Shown here: piece by piece, positions 46,259 through 54,798 of the stretch
Position numbering within the stretch: position 1 is the first letter of the stretch
Layout of the letters: each line of letters begins with the position of its first letter
Assembly: GCA_018829205.1 (NCBI GenBank)
Contig: JAHJUE010000015.1
Span: 62,001 to 126,000, forward strand
From: Bacteroidota bacterium
GTDB taxonomy: Bacteria; Bacteroidota; Ignavibacteria; Ignavibacteriales; Melioribacteraceae
Length of the DNA stretch: 64,000 nucleotides
Reading direction: 5' to 3'
The notes under the pieces: generated by a model
What the model was told of the DNA's origin: nothing
Seen by the model: only the letters and a program-made list of their open reading frames with translations
Database searches by the model: none
Translations under genes and position numbers: made by a program

Positions 46259-46990
46259 ATGACAATTACAAAATTTATAAAATATAAAAGCACAATCGAT
46301 TTCATATTGGGTATAATAATGCTTATTGCGGTATTACCTGCAATATTCTTGATATCAATTACATTAACGATGATTTTAAAATCATTCCCTGTAATTGTTC
46401 AAAAGCGGGGAATAACAAAAGTGAATAAGATTTTTAATATTTATAAGTTTAAAACCATTAAAAATAATTCATATAGCCAGATCAATAGTGTAAACATTCT
46501 ATTCAAACCGGACTTATCAAAATACGTTCCTGCTTTTTGCAAATGGTTGAGAAAGACCGGATTAGATGAACTGCCTCAATTAATAAATGTGCTGAAAGGT
46601 GAAATGAGTTTGGTCGGTCCACGTCCTTTAACTATAAGTGACCTGGAATTATTAGAGAAAAATTATCCGAAGGCTTATTTTTTACGCAACCAAATTAAAG
46701 TTAAACCCGGAATAACCGGCATGTGGCAAATTTACGGCGATAGAAACAAAGGAATAGATAATTTAATTTATTATGATCTTTATTACTGTAAACTAAAATC
46801 ACTAAGCGCTGACTTTAGGATTTTTATAGATACTTTTATAATAATTTTAAAAGGAAAACACAGCGACTCAATTATTTCATGCATGGAGAATAAAAACCTA
46901 TTAAATGCATCTTACAATTCACAAAAATCAATAGATTATAATATCTCATCGTTGCTTCAAAAAAAAGAATTTAACAACCAGATTTTATAA
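46259..46990 (+). CDS. Sugar transferase (WcaJ/polyprenyl-phosphate phosphosugar type)
   Basis: Catalytic domain of bacterial initiating glycosyl-1-phosphate transferases: a membrane helix (about 12-38), IYKFKTIK (normally KFRTM), LRKTGLDELPQLINVLKGEMSLVGPRP and KVKPGITGMWQIYG. It loads the first sugar on undecaprenyl phosphate for an exopolysaccharide or O-chain. I chose ATG 46259, where the hydrophobic domain begins; a TTG at 46166 in frame would add 31 unrelated residues. Neither has a good ribosome-binding site. No other polysaccharide genes adjoin. Confidence 0.85.
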   Translation: MTITKFIKYKSTIDFILGIIMLIAVLPAIFLISITLTMILKSFPVIVQKRGITKVNKIFNIYKFKTIKNNSYSQINSVNILFKPDLSKYVPAFCKWLRKTGLDELPQLINVLKGEMSLVGPRPLTISDLELLEKNYPKAYFLRNQIKVKPGITGMWQIYGDRNKGIDNLIYYDLYYCKLKSLSADFRIFIDTFIIILKGKHSDSIISCMENKNLLNASYNSQKSIDYNISSLLQKKEFNNQIL

Positions 46991-47025
46991 CTACAAATAA
47001 TTATTCCTTTATTGATAACACTTTC

Positions 47026-47069
47026 TCACCTGAAAGATGTAGTCCTTTTTTCATCCTTATGCCCGATTG
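47026..47069 (+). promoter_or_regulatory. Shared promoter element, copy 9
   Basis: CTCACC, AAAGATGTAGTCCTTTTT, TCATCC and GCCCGATTG all present. A TAAATTCT sequence at 47090 begins 20 nt after TTG. The DUF4398 lipoprotein gene follows 110 bp downstream. Confidence 0.8.
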
Positions 47070-47179
47070 GATTTGGAAGGCAACATAAATAAATTCTTTT
47101 GATTTCAGAGTATAAATTTTACTCATGAATTCCAGTATAGAAATATCAATTTAAATAAAACCTTTAAAGGAGGATTCAT

Positions 47180-47542
47180 ATGAAGCATATTAAAATGGCA
47201 ATGCTGGCCGTATTTGTTCTGTTCGCTTTAGCGGTTGCCGGATGCGGCAGCAGTCCGGAAGCGATTAATCAAGAGGCTTCCACTTCTGCTATCCGTGCGG
47301 CTCAAGAAGTCGGAGCTTCCGAAGTTCCAAGCGCATCACTTTATTTACAACTCGCTAAAGAAGGGTTGGAAAAAGCAAAAGCACTTGCGGCAAACGGGAA
47401 TAAAGAACAAGCGGAATCAATGTTGTTACGCGCGCAGGCCGATGCGGAATTAGCGATTATTCTCTCGCACGGAGACGCCGATAAAACTGAAGCCACGGCG
47501 GCTTTAGAAAGAGTTAAAACGCTTAGACAAGACAATAAGTAA
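47180..47542 (+). CDS. DUF4398 lipoprotein
   Basis: 120 residues. Lipobox VAGC (Cys near residue 22), then an alpha-helical DUF4398 domain (SASLYLQLAKEGLEKAKALAANG, QAESMLLRAQADAELAI). Predicted periplasmic helical bundle attached to a membrane. AAAGGAGG ribosome-binding site. The next gene contains a related helical region plus OmpA, so both probably act together at the cell wall. Confidence 0.88.
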   Translation: MKHIKMAMLAVFVLFALAVAGCGSSPEAINQEASTSAIRAAQEVGASEVPSASLYLQLAKEGLEKAKALAANGNKEQAESMLLRAQADAELAIILSHGDADKTEATAALERVKTLRQDNK

Positions 47543-47564
47543 TCTTAAAAAAAGGAATTAACAT

Positions 47565-48404
47565 ATGAAACTCATTAAATATTTAACACTCGTTGCTTTC
47601 GTTGGGCTCTTAATCAGCTGCTCTGCAAGTGTTCCTCCTAAGGAATTAAGCAACGCGCGTCAGGCTTATCATCAGGCAAGTATGGGACAAGCGGCTAAAC
47701 TTGTACCTGCGGAATTACACAAAGCAAAAACAGCTCTAGATGCAGCGGAGCAGGCATATAAAGATGATCCGGATTCATACAAAACTAAAGACCTCGCTTA
47801 TGTTGCCGATAGGAAATCCAAAATGGCCGAAGGTCTAGCGCAAAGCGCAGCCGAAAAAGCCGCTACTGAAAAAGCTAACAATGATTTTCAAGCAGCTCAA
47901 ACTGAAATATTAAAAGACACAAAAGAAGATCTTGCGGCATCGGAAAAAGACGCGATGCTTAAAGCCGAAAAATTAGCTTCAGAAAAAAAGGCAAGGTTAG
48001 ATGCCGAAGCTGCTCTTGCTAAACTCGCGGCCGTAAAAGAAGAAGAACGCGGACTAGTAATAACACTTTCGGGCAGTGTTCTATTTGCGTCCGACAAATC
48101 AGCTTTATTGCCTGCGGCGCAGGAAAGATTAAACCAGGTCGCTGAAGCTCTACTTGCAACCAAGGAAAGAAGGATTACGATTGAAGGACATACCGATTCT
48201 CAAGGTTCTACGAGTTACAATCAACAGTTATCTCTGAAACGTGCTGATGCGGTTCGTTCTTATATAATCTCACGAGGATACCCAAGTGACTTAGTATATG
48301 CGCTTGGGATTGGAGAAGACAGACCGATAGCCGATAATAACAGTGTTGAAGGAAGGGCAAATAATAGACGTGTCGAAATTATTATTAACCGAACCGGGAA
48401 ATAG
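47565..48404 (+). CDS. OmpA-family lipoprotein with DUF4398-like N-domain
   Basis: 279 residues. Lipobox LISC near residue 19; helical DUF4398-like region (about 25-160, ELSNARQAYHQASMG, AELHKAKTALDAAEQAYKDDP); OmpA peptidoglycan-binding domain (about 165-279) with ITIEGHTDSQGSTSYNQQLSLKRADAVRSY and NRRVEIIINR. It links envelope and peptidoglycan. It starts 22 bp after the DUF4398 lipoprotein; a terminator follows its stop. Confidence 0.93.
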   Translation: MKLIKYLTLVAFVGLLISCSASVPPKELSNARQAYHQASMGQAAKLVPAELHKAKTALDAAEQAYKDDPDSYKTKDLAYVADRKSKMAEGLAQSAAEKAATEKANNDFQAAQTEILKDTKEDLAASEKDAMLKAEKLASEKKARLDAEAALAKLAAVKEEERGLVITLSGSVLFASDKSALLPAAQERLNQVAEALLATKERRITIEGHTDSQGSTSYNQQLSLKRADAVRSYIISRGYPSDLVYALGIGEDRPIADNNSVEGRANNRRVEIIINRTGK

Positions 48405-48421
48405 ACATTAATTAATAAAGT

Positions 48422-48460
48422 ATAAAAGACACGTAATGGCTTCGTGTCTTTTATGTTTTA
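48422..48460 (+). terminator. Hairpin terminator after OmpA/DUF4398 gene
   Basis: Perfect 12-bp stem ATAAAAGACACG / CGTGTCTTTTAT with a 9-nt loop, followed by T-rich GTTTTATG. The stem includes the U-tract, a common bidirectional form. Confidence 0.8.
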
Positions 48461-48539
48461 TGTATTATATAAATCATAAAGTTAAATTATAGAATTAATC
48501 AAATAGTATATCTATTTAAAAACATAAAGGATCAATTAC

Positions 48540-48728
48540 ATGAATTCATTAATTATTGACGGAAATTGGAACAAACTCGCGGGAAAACTCAAACAGCAAT
48601 TCAGCAGCTTAACAGATGATGATTTGCTTTATAATGAAGGTAAGGAAGAAGAAATGATAGGAAGATTACAGATCAAACTTGGCAAAACAGAAGAAGAAGT
48701 GCGTAAAATTATTACAAATTTATATTGA
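48540..48728 (+). CDS. CsbD-family stress protein
   Basis: 62 residues matching CsbD: GNWNKLAGKLKQQFSSLTDDDLLYNEGKEEEMIGRLQIKLGKTEEEV. CsbD-like proteins are general-stress induced and of unknown mechanism. It begins 136 bp after the previous gene; its own leader lacks a recognisable copy of the shared promoter element. Confidence 0.9.
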   Translation: MNSLIIDGNWNKLAGKLKQQFSSLTDDDLLYNEGKEEEMIGRLQIKLGKTEEEVRKIITNLY

Positions 48729-48826
48729 AGAGTTTGTACCATAATTAATGGAGCTTCGTGTAACGAAATTGTTTTATGAACAAATATAAATTATCAAAGT
48801 TTTCGAAAAAACAAAGAGAGCTTATT

Positions 48827-49267
48827 ATGAAAAACAAATATTTTATCCTAACAATAATAGTATTAATCGGCGGATTGTTGTTTTTGGGCTGTGACAACAA
48901 TAGAGAAAAAAAAGTTGAAGATGCACAGGAAGATGTTCTGGAAGCAAAGCAAGATTTGAAAGAAGCAGAAATGGAATATGAAAAAGATTGGCAGCAATTC
49001 AAAAATGAAGCAGAATTAAAAATCATCGCAAATGAAAAAGCTATTGATGAATTCAAAGCTGAGATTAGAACCGCCAGTAAAAAATTCAAATTAAAATACG
49101 AAAAAGAAGTAATCGCACTTGAGCAGAAAAATTATGAATTGAAGAAAAAAATAATAGAATACAAGTACGAAGGGAAAGATAAGTGGGAAGAGTTCAAACA
49201 AAGTTTTAATCAAGACGTTGATATTGTCGGAAATGCTTTAAAAGATATATTCTCAAAAAACGAGTAG
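48827..49267 (+). CDS. Coiled-coil lipoprotein (Sll1863-like stress protein)
   Basis: I chose ATG 48827 (MKNKYFILTIIVL) because AGAGAG precedes it by 6 nt and it opens directly into a lipoprotein signal ending LGC (about residue 20); an upstream ATG at 48776 lacks a ribosome-binding site. The mature part (about 127 residues) is a long charged coiled coil (EDVLEAKQDLKEAEMEYEKDW onward), resembling proteins annotated as Sll1863-family stress proteins. The first ~35 residues closely match the lipoprotein at 23783 although the rest does not. Confidence 0.8.
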   Translation: MKNKYFILTIIVLIGGLLFLGCDNNREKKVEDAQEDVLEAKQDLKEAEMEYEKDWQQFKNEAELKIIANEKAIDEFKAEIRTASKKFKLKYEKEVIALEQKNYELKKKIIEYKYEGKDKWEEFKQSFNQDVDIVGNALKDIFSKNE

Positions 49268-49274
49268 TGTAATG

Positions 49275-49373
49275 TCGTGTCATTCCCGCATATTTTTTGC
49301 GGGATTCTCCTAATTTAAAGTTGCAGATTCCGGCATAAAAAATTGCCGGAATGACAATACACATGTGACACGA
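49275..49373. repeat. Nested palindromic intergenic element
   Basis: Terminal TCGTGTCA (49275-49282) and TGACACGA (49366-49373) are inverted copies. Inside are TCCCGCA/TGCGGGA (7 bp) and ATTCCGGCA/TGCCGGAAT (9 bp, perfect). TGTCATTCC and GGAATGACA also form a 9-bp long-range inverted pair. This resembles REP- or MITE-like intergenic elements with a TCATTCCCGC end. No coding capacity. Confidence 0.65.
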
Positions 49374-49445
49374 AACTAATAAAACTAAATTAAAATCGGG
49401 TAATGAAAAAGTTTTTAATTTCTATAAAACTTTACAAAATGCTTT

Positions 49446-49504
49446 CCCCGCCAAGGGAAAATAATTCATTGAACCGCCATTTAATGATTTTGACTTTGGC
49501 GGGG
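49446..49504. repeat. GC-rich inverted repeat
   Basis: CCCCGCCAA (49446-49454) and TTGGCGGGG (49496-49504) are exact reverse complements around 41 nt. Unusually GC-rich for this AT-rich gap (49268-49634), which contains no gene. Confidence 0.6.
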
Positions 49505-49634
49505 GGATTCTGATTACTCTTAAAATGAATTGTATGATTTTTAGAAATATAAAACAATAGTAGTTTTAGGATTCAAGAAAACAAATACTATATGGCATAA
49601 ATCAAATGAAAATTATATAAGAAAAGAGGTAAAT

Positions 49635-49829
49635 ATGAATATGAAAAGAATTTTCGGCGGCTTGCTGACTGTTCTCGGAATAATTGGATTAATTTATGCC
49701 GCAATTTTATTTGTAAATAATTCAAACAGCACGGGTAATATTAAAGCGCTTATAATTTATGGTATAATCGGGTTGATATTTTTTTCAGCCGGCATAGGTT
49801 TAATACGAACAACTAAGGATGAAGCATAA
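49635..49829 (+). CDS. Small two-span membrane protein
   Basis: 64 residues: two hydrophobic helices (about 8-28 and 38-57) separated by a Ser/Asn-rich loop and a short charged tail. AAAAGAGG precedes the ATG. No family recognised with confidence. The shared promoter element copy 10 lies downstream, so it is not part of that unit. Confidence 0.65.
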   Translation: MNMKRIFGGLLTVLGIIGLIYAAILFVNNSNSTGNIKALIIYGIIGLIFFSAGIGLIRTTKDEA

Positions 49830-49882
49830 GTACAATATTGACAAAATGATTGAGTTGAGGAAATTTGAGATCATATTTTTAA

Positions 49883-49925
49883 CCGGCAGAAGATGTAGTT
49901 CTTTTTTCATCCTTTTGCCCGATTG
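49883..49925 (+). promoter_or_regulatory. Shared promoter element, copy 10
   Basis: The outer arms GGCA and TGCC pair, with AAGATG/CATCCTT continuing inward. The end is GCCCGATTG and a TAACTTTA box (49946-49953) starts exactly 20 nt after TTG. YtxH gene begins 71 bp downstream. Confidence 0.84.
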
Positions 49926-49996
49926 AAACTATTTGATTTCATATCTAACTTTAGATAAAAATTAGTTTAATGTTTTCTAAATGAAAGGAATTTTAT

Positions 49997-50413
49997 ATGT
50001 CACGTAAATTTAAAGATATAAAAGGTATTACAATTGGAGTTTTGGCGGGGGGTTTGGTTGGAGCTATAGTCGCTTTATTAACGGCTCCTAAAAGTGGTAA
50101 AGAACTTAGAGGCGACATAAGAGACAAAACTGAAGATTATTATGAAGATGTTGAAAAATACTTTACAAAGAAAAAAAAGAAAGCCGGCAAATTAATTAAA
50201 GACGGCAAGAAAAAATATTTAATGATTATTGATGAAATTAAATCAAGACCCGAAGAATTGCTTAAAGATGCCGAACGGATTTTTAAGGATGCGAAAGAAA
50301 AAGCCAAAGATATGTTGCTGCCGGGCATTGACAAAATAGAATCGGAGTCTGAAAAACTGAAATCTTCAACGGAATCATTATTAAATAAGTTTAATGATAG
50401 AATAAAAAAATAA
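49997..50413 (+). CDS. YtxH-domain protein
   Basis: 138 residues: one hydrophobic helix (ITIGVLAGGLVGAIVALLTAPKSGKELR, in two parts) that is the YtxH/gas-vesicle-like signature, then a Lys/Glu-rich helical tail. YtxH is a general-stress protein in Bacillus. AAAGGAA ribosome-binding site; the next small membrane protein follows after 5 bp. Shared promoter element copy 10 lies upstream. Confidence 0.9.
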   Translation: MSRKFKDIKGITIGVLAGGLVGAIVALLTAPKSGKELRGDIRDKTEDYYEDVEKYFTKKKKKAGKLIKDGKKKYLMIIDEIKSRPEELLKDAERIFKDAKEKAKDMLLPGIDKIESESEKLKSSTESLLNKFNDRIKK

Positions 50414-50418
50414 ATAAA

Positions 50419-50805
50419 ATGAATTTAATAGAAATATTAACTGTAATACTGATTTTATCGGCAATAGTTCTATGCATAACATCGATTTATTTCCATTACA
50501 AAATTGTTAAATCGGTGCGTTCTATTAGTAGTAATATAGATAAAATATCATGCAAACTTATACCGCTTATAGATTCTACTTTAGAGCTCTCTAAAAAAAT
50601 AACAAATATAAGTAATGAAGCTGGATATCAACTTCTGACTATTGGATCAATAATAAGTGATGTTAAGTATGGAGTGGACAAAATCACAAATTTTGAAACA
50701 ATAATTCCCAACATGATAATAAATGCAGTTATTCCTTACCTAAAAAAAATAAAAGCAGTCGGAAAAGGAGTCGGATCATTTTGGAATAGACTTATAACTA
50801 AATAA
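50419..50805 (+). CDS. Small membrane protein, DUF948-like
   Basis: 128 residues with an N-terminal membrane helix (about 5-27) and a helical cytoplasmic or periplasmic region (IVKSVRSISSNIDKISCKLIPLIDSTLELSKKI). The pattern is like DUF948/YtxG partners of YtxH, which matches its position 5 bp after the YtxH gene. Family assignment is tentative. Confidence 0.65.
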   Translation: MNLIEILTVILILSAIVLCITSIYFHYKIVKSVRSISSNIDKISCKLIPLIDSTLELSKKITNISNEAGYQLLTIGSIISDVKYGVDKITNFETIIPNMIINAVIPYLKKIKAVGKGVGSFWNRLITK

Positions 50806-50999
50806 GTATTTAGTATTTATGATAATATATTTATTCAAATCAGGCATGAAAAACTTTTCATAAATTAATTATAAAAATATTCTTGTATAATAATTGCCGC
50901 ATCATATCAACGACTGGTAAGTTTTTTTTTGGGGAAATAGTAGTTAGCGATCTATTCAAGCATATCTGTGAATTGTTTTAACAAAATACGAGGTAGGAT

Positions 51000-51251
51000 A
51001 TGGACATTATTGGAACTCTTTTAATCGGGCTTATAGCAGGAGTAATTGCAAAATTTTTAATGCCCGGGAAAGATCCGGGAGGCTGTATAATTACAATACT
51101 GCTCGGGATCGGGGGCGCATTTGTAGCTACTTATCTTGGAAAATTATTAGGGTTTTATGAAACAGGTGAAGCTGCCGGATTTATTGGCGCGATCATAGGC
51201 GCTATGATAATATTATGGGTATATAGAATTCTTACCAAGAAGAAAGAGTAA
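51000..51251 (+). CDS. GlsB/YeaQ/YmgE-family membrane protein
   Basis: 83 residues, three hydrophobic segments and the family signature LIGLIAGVIAKFLMPGKDPGGCIITILLGIGGAFVATYLGK. Members are small stress-responsive inner-membrane proteins often called transglycosylase-associated. Start behind CGAGGTAGGAT. Confidence 0.94.
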   Translation: MDIIGTLLIGLIAGVIAKFLMPGKDPGGCIITILLGIGGAFVATYLGKLLGFYETGEAAGFIGAIIGAMIILWVYRILTKKKE

Positions 51252-51383
51252 ATTAATCAAAAATAAATCCAGTGATCAATATTTTATTTGAAAGATATAT
51301 TCAGCAGACATTTTAAGAAATAAAAATTCAATAAGAATTAAATACGATTTGCTAAAATTATGATTACTGATTGTAAATCATAT
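51252..51383. other. Non-coding gap before promoter element copy 11
   Basis: AT-rich; nothing recognised. Confidence 0.4.
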
Positions 51384-51426
51384 TACCCAAACGATGTAGT
51401 CCATTTTTCATCCCAATGTACCATTG
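51384..51426 (+). promoter_or_regulatory. Shared promoter element, copy 11
   Basis: TTACCC, GATGTAGTCCATTTTTCATC with GATG/CATC able to pair, and ACCATTG at the end. A perfect TAACTTTG box is present at 51452-51459, but 25 nt after TTG rather than 20. Thivi_2564-like gene begins 158 bp downstream. Confidence 0.72.
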
Positions 51427-51583
51427 TTCGCTCCATAAATACTTGCTATCATAACTTTGCAACATTGAACAACTGTTAGATATTCTATTCATGCCGATAA
51501 ATCAGAAATCATTTGGTGTATGAATAAATAATATTTCCAATAAGAAAATATCGTTCAACAATAATAATATAAGGAAAGCGAAT

Positions 51584-51775
51584 ATGCCGTTAGTTGAATT
51601 AGTGATCATTTTAGTAGTTGTTGGGGTAGTTCTCTGGTTGATTAACAGCTTCATACCTATGCAGGCTACAATTAAGAGAATATTAAACGCAGTTGTGATT
51701 ATTATTGTGATTCTCTGGATCTTGAGCGTATTCGGAATCATAGATAATCTTGATACAATTCGTATAGGTAATTAG
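51584..51775 (+). CDS. Thivi_2564-family small membrane protein
   Basis: 63 residues: MPLVELVIILVVVGVVLWLI, then NSFIPMQATIKRILN and a second helix VVIIIVILWILSVFG. This is the typical Thivi_2564-family pattern of two helices with a short amphipathic linker. Function unknown. Shared promoter element copy 11 lies upstream. Confidence 0.85.
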   Translation: MPLVELVIILVVVGVVLWLINSFIPMQATIKRILNAVVIIIVILWILSVFGIIDNLDTIRIGN

Positions 51776-51939
51776 TTATCGGTTGAAAGGAGCTGTAACA
51801 GTAGAAACACAAAAGTGAATGGAATTAATTTGTTATCAATAATTAGTAACATGTAGAAATATTTAAAACATCACTTATCAAAATATTTGTAAAGGATATG
51901 CAATATTAAAATATCACAATAAAAAAAAGGGAGAATATT

Positions 51940-52518
51940 ATGGCAGAAATTAAAATTGAAAAGAAAAAGCCCATTTGGATATGGATGTTATTGGGACTTG
52001 GACTAATAGCTGTATTTGTTTATTTCATGTCGTTAAACAACGATTATGAAGACACAGAGGAAGTTTCTGAATCCGTTGAATTAATAAGCGTGAATGAAAA
52101 TAATCATGTAGTTTCTGACTATGTCAATTTTATAGAATCAGATACCAATCATATGTCCATGGACCATGCTTTTACTCATGACGCAATTAGAAAATTGGCA
52201 AATGCAATAGTTGCAATCGCTGATATCGCTGATTATGAAATCAAGGCAGATATGGATATTGTTAAAGAATACGCGGAGACTATTACGCTGGATTCTTTAG
52301 ATGCAACACATGCAAACGACATTAGGAAAGCGGCTGATATTTTAACTAATGTATTGCAAAATATTCAGGCTGCAAAATATCCGGGATTATCAAATGAAAT
52401 TACGGTTCTAAGGAATGCCTCAAATTCAATTGATCCGGATGTGCTTACTCTTGACCAAAGAGATGCTGTTAAAACTTTTTTCCGCAGCGCTGCTGACATA
52501 CTTAAAAAAATGAATTAA
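51940..52518 (+). CDS. Hypothetical anchored helical protein
   Basis: 192 residues. A basic N-terminus (KIEKKKPI) and one membrane helix (WIWMLLGLGLIAVFVYFMSL) are followed by an acidic, helical extracytoplasmic region including HDAIRKLANAIVAIADIADYEI and ADILTNVLQNIQAA. No family recognised. The PRC-barrel gene follows after 36 bp. Confidence 0.7.
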   Translation: MAEIKIEKKKPIWIWMLLGLGLIAVFVYFMSLNNDYEDTEEVSESVELISVNENNHVVSDYVNFIESDTNHMSMDHAFTHDAIRKLANAIVAIADIADYEIKADMDIVKEYAETITLDSLDATHANDIRKAADILTNVLQNIQAAKYPGLSNEITVLRNASNSIDPDVLTLDQRDAVKTFFRSAADILKKMN

Positions 52519-52554
52519 TAAAATGAATTAATAAAATATAAAGGACATTATAAA

Positions 52555-53076
52555 ATGACTGACAACAATAAAAACCTATACGAATTGGGTGAGTTATCCG
52601 ATTATAAAGTAGCAGCAGACTATAGCGACGTTCGCGGCTGGGATGTAATTGACAATCAAAACAGGAACATAGGAAAAGTAGAACATCTGTTAGTGAGTAA
52701 AAAGGCTGAACGTGTCGTTTACCTCGATGTCGAAGTCGATAAAAATGTAATTGAAGATGGTTATAATACTTTCCAACTCCCTGCAATTGATGGAGTGCAT
52801 GGATTTGTTAATAAAGACGGAGACGATCACCTTATTATACCAATAGGAATGGTACAATTAGATGAAGACAAAAAGAAAGTGCACTCAAATCAAATTGATT
52901 ATACAACATTTGCCAAAGCAAGAAGATATAATAAAGTAGATGTTATTGAACCTGATTATGAATTAATATTACTTCGCCATTATGTTGGCGATACTACAAT
53001 TGACAGCATAAAATTTGACGACGAATTTTATAAACGTAAAGAATTTGAAAATTCCTTGCCGGTAAAAAATAAATAG
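52555..53076 (+). CDS. PRC-barrel domain protein
   Basis: 173 residues. Residues ~12-80 (DYKVAADYSDVRGWDVIDNQNRNIGKVEHLLV, RVVYLDVEVD) are a PRC-barrel, followed by DHLIIPIGMVQLDEDKKKV, often a second barrel half, and a C-terminal acidic tail. PRC-barrels are beta-barrel adaptor domains; stand-alone forms are common in stress-gene clusters. Same operon direction as the preceding gene. Confidence 0.9.
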   Translation: MTDNNKNLYELGELSDYKVAADYSDVRGWDVIDNQNRNIGKVEHLLVSKKAERVVYLDVEVDKNVIEDGYNTFQLPAIDGVHGFVNKDGDDHLIIPIGMVQLDEDKKKVHSNQIDYTTFAKARRYNKVDVIEPDYELILLRHYVGDTTIDSIKFDDEFYKRKEFENSLPVKNK

Positions 53077-53189
53077 TTTTTAACCTTAGGTATCAAGAAC
53101 ATACAGTGTATGAATGTAAAGATACCGCGCATTGGTATTATATTTTATGCGGGAAACTATTTTCTTATAGAAAATAGTAAAGGAATAGT

Positions 53190-53801
53190 ATGGATTTTAC
53201 TTTTATTATAAAAGGTATACTTATTGGTTTTGCAATGGCAGTTCCGCTTGGGCCTATCGGAATAATATGTATAAGAAAAACATTAACCGAAGGACGGTTA
53301 CGCGGACTAATTATAGGCCTTGGAGCCGCAACAGCAGATTTATTATATGCTTGTATTGCGGCATTCGGACTTACAGTAATTTCTGATACACTTAATAGCC
53401 AACGAGTATGGATACGTCTGATTGGCGGAGCGTTATTGTTATTTCTCGGTATAAGAATTTATCGCGCCCAGCCAAAAGACCCGAAACGAGATATTGGCGA
53501 TAGCGGAATTTTAAGGTCTTACCTTACAACAGTATTTCTAACCCTTACAAACCCGTTAACTATTTTTGCTTTTATTGCGGTATTTGCCGCTCTCGGTTTA
53601 GGAGAAGGGCTTAGTTATATTTCCGCGTCGTTTCTTGTTGTAGGTGTATTCATTGGTTCAACTTTGTGGTTTCTTCTGCTCAGTTCAGGCGTTACACTTT
53701 TTAGAAATAAGTTGGACTTAATCGGTTTAAGGTGGGTTAACAAAATCGCCGGCATACTAATAATTATTTCCGGCGTAATTGCTTTTACCAGTTTATTATA
53801 A
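53190..53801 (+). CDS. LysE-family exporter
   Basis: 203 residues, six predicted helices and the LysE/RhtB signature GFAMAVPLGPIGIICIRKTLTEGRLRGL followed by GLGAATADLLYA. TLTNPLTIFAFIAVFAALG is the conserved second half. Likely an amino-acid or small-metabolite exporter; substrate not deducible. Confidence 0.93.
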   Translation: MDFTFIIKGILIGFAMAVPLGPIGIICIRKTLTEGRLRGLIIGLGAATADLLYACIAAFGLTVISDTLNSQRVWIRLIGGALLLFLGIRIYRAQPKDPKRDIGDSGILRSYLTTVFLTLTNPLTIFAFIAVFAALGLGEGLSYISASFLVVGVFIGSTLWFLLLSSGVTLFRNKLDLIGLRWVNKIAGILIIISGVIAFTSLL

Positions 53802-53877
53802 AATTAACTTTATAATATTCTGCAACACACAACAACTAATTGTAAATCAAATCTGAATTTTCATCTTTGTTAAAAAC

Positions 53878-53920
53878 CACCCAAAGGATGTAGTCCTTTT
53901 TTCATCCTTTTGACTGATTG
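53878..53920 (+). promoter_or_regulatory. Shared promoter element, copy 12
   Basis: AAAGGATG and CATCCTTT pair perfectly over 8 bp; flanked by CACCC and GACTGATTG. It lies 177 bp upstream of response regulator 3, which suggests autoregulation if that regulator binds the element. The -7 box is not well placed. Confidence 0.82.
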
Positions 53921-54097
53921 AATCTGTTTCTCAAACAATTGCATTATAGTATTGAATTGAATCATGTAATGTCTATAAAAAAAGTCGATTTATATTTTAG
54001 AATTAATATTCGGTATTAATTTGTTAAGCAATGTTTATGTAAAAAAAAACTAAATGAAATAATTAAGAATGAACAACATTCATATTGAGAATTAATT

Positions 54098-54790
54098 ATG
54101 AAAAAAATCAGATTATTACTAATCGAAGATAACCGTCTTCTTCGTGATGGAATCCTCGGCATTCTTAAACCTTATAAAGATATTGTTATACTTACTGCAT
54201 CTGGTGATGCTAAAAAAACATTCCTAAAAGTACAGCAATTAAAGCCGAACGTGGTTCTTTTAGATTTAGGATTGAGAAGTTTGAATAGCTTGCATGTTGT
54301 GGAAATGGTGAAAAAGGATTTCCCTGAAGCTAAAATAATAATTATGGATCTTGCTCCGATTCATGCGGATATTCTGCAGTATGTAAAAGCCGGAGCCAAC
54401 GGTTTTATATTAAAAGATGCTTCACTTAATGATTTTTTAATAACTATACGAACAGTCGCGGAAGGTTCAACTGTTCTTCCTCCGTTATTAGTTGATTCAC
54501 TTTTTTCTCAAATTGTTGAACATGCTGTAAGAGAAGGAAAAACTAAATTGAAAGAAGCGGTTCGTATGACAAAGAGGGAGAGGGAAGTTGTAGGATTGCT
54601 TGGGGAAGGATTAAGCAATAAAGAGATAGGCCAAAAAATTCATATCTCAACTTACACCGTGAAAAGTCATATACATAACATTATGGAAAAACTGGCTCTT
54701 CATACACGTCTCGAAATTGCAAATTATTCTTACACAGATGAAACGCATAGAACAATTTCTAAAAGTATATCAATGGTAAACAATAGTTAA
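54098..54790 (+). CDS. NarL/LuxR-type response regulator, paralogue 3
   Basis: 230 residues, aligned end to end with the regulators at 12276 and 41163: Glu10-Asp11, Asp56 (LLDLGL), Asp84 at the switch site (IMDLAP), Lys106, LuxR helix-turn-helix (MTKREREVVGLLGEG, SNKEIGQKI, TVKSHIHNIMEKL). It is the most divergent of the three. It has no kinase neighbour and is preceded by shared promoter element copy 12. A GC-rich hairpin follows its stop. Confidence 0.94.
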   Translation: MKKIRLLLIEDNRLLRDGILGILKPYKDIVILTASGDAKKTFLKVQQLKPNVVLLDLGLRSLNSLHVVEMVKKDFPEAKIIIMDLAPIHADILQYVKAGANGFILKDASLNDFLITIRTVAEGSTVLPPLLVDSLFSQIVEHAVREGKTKLKEAVRMTKREREVVGLLGEGLSNKEIGQKIHISTYTVKSHIHNIMEKLALHTRLEIANYSYTDETHRTISKSISMVNNS

Positions 54791-54798
54791 TTAAAATC

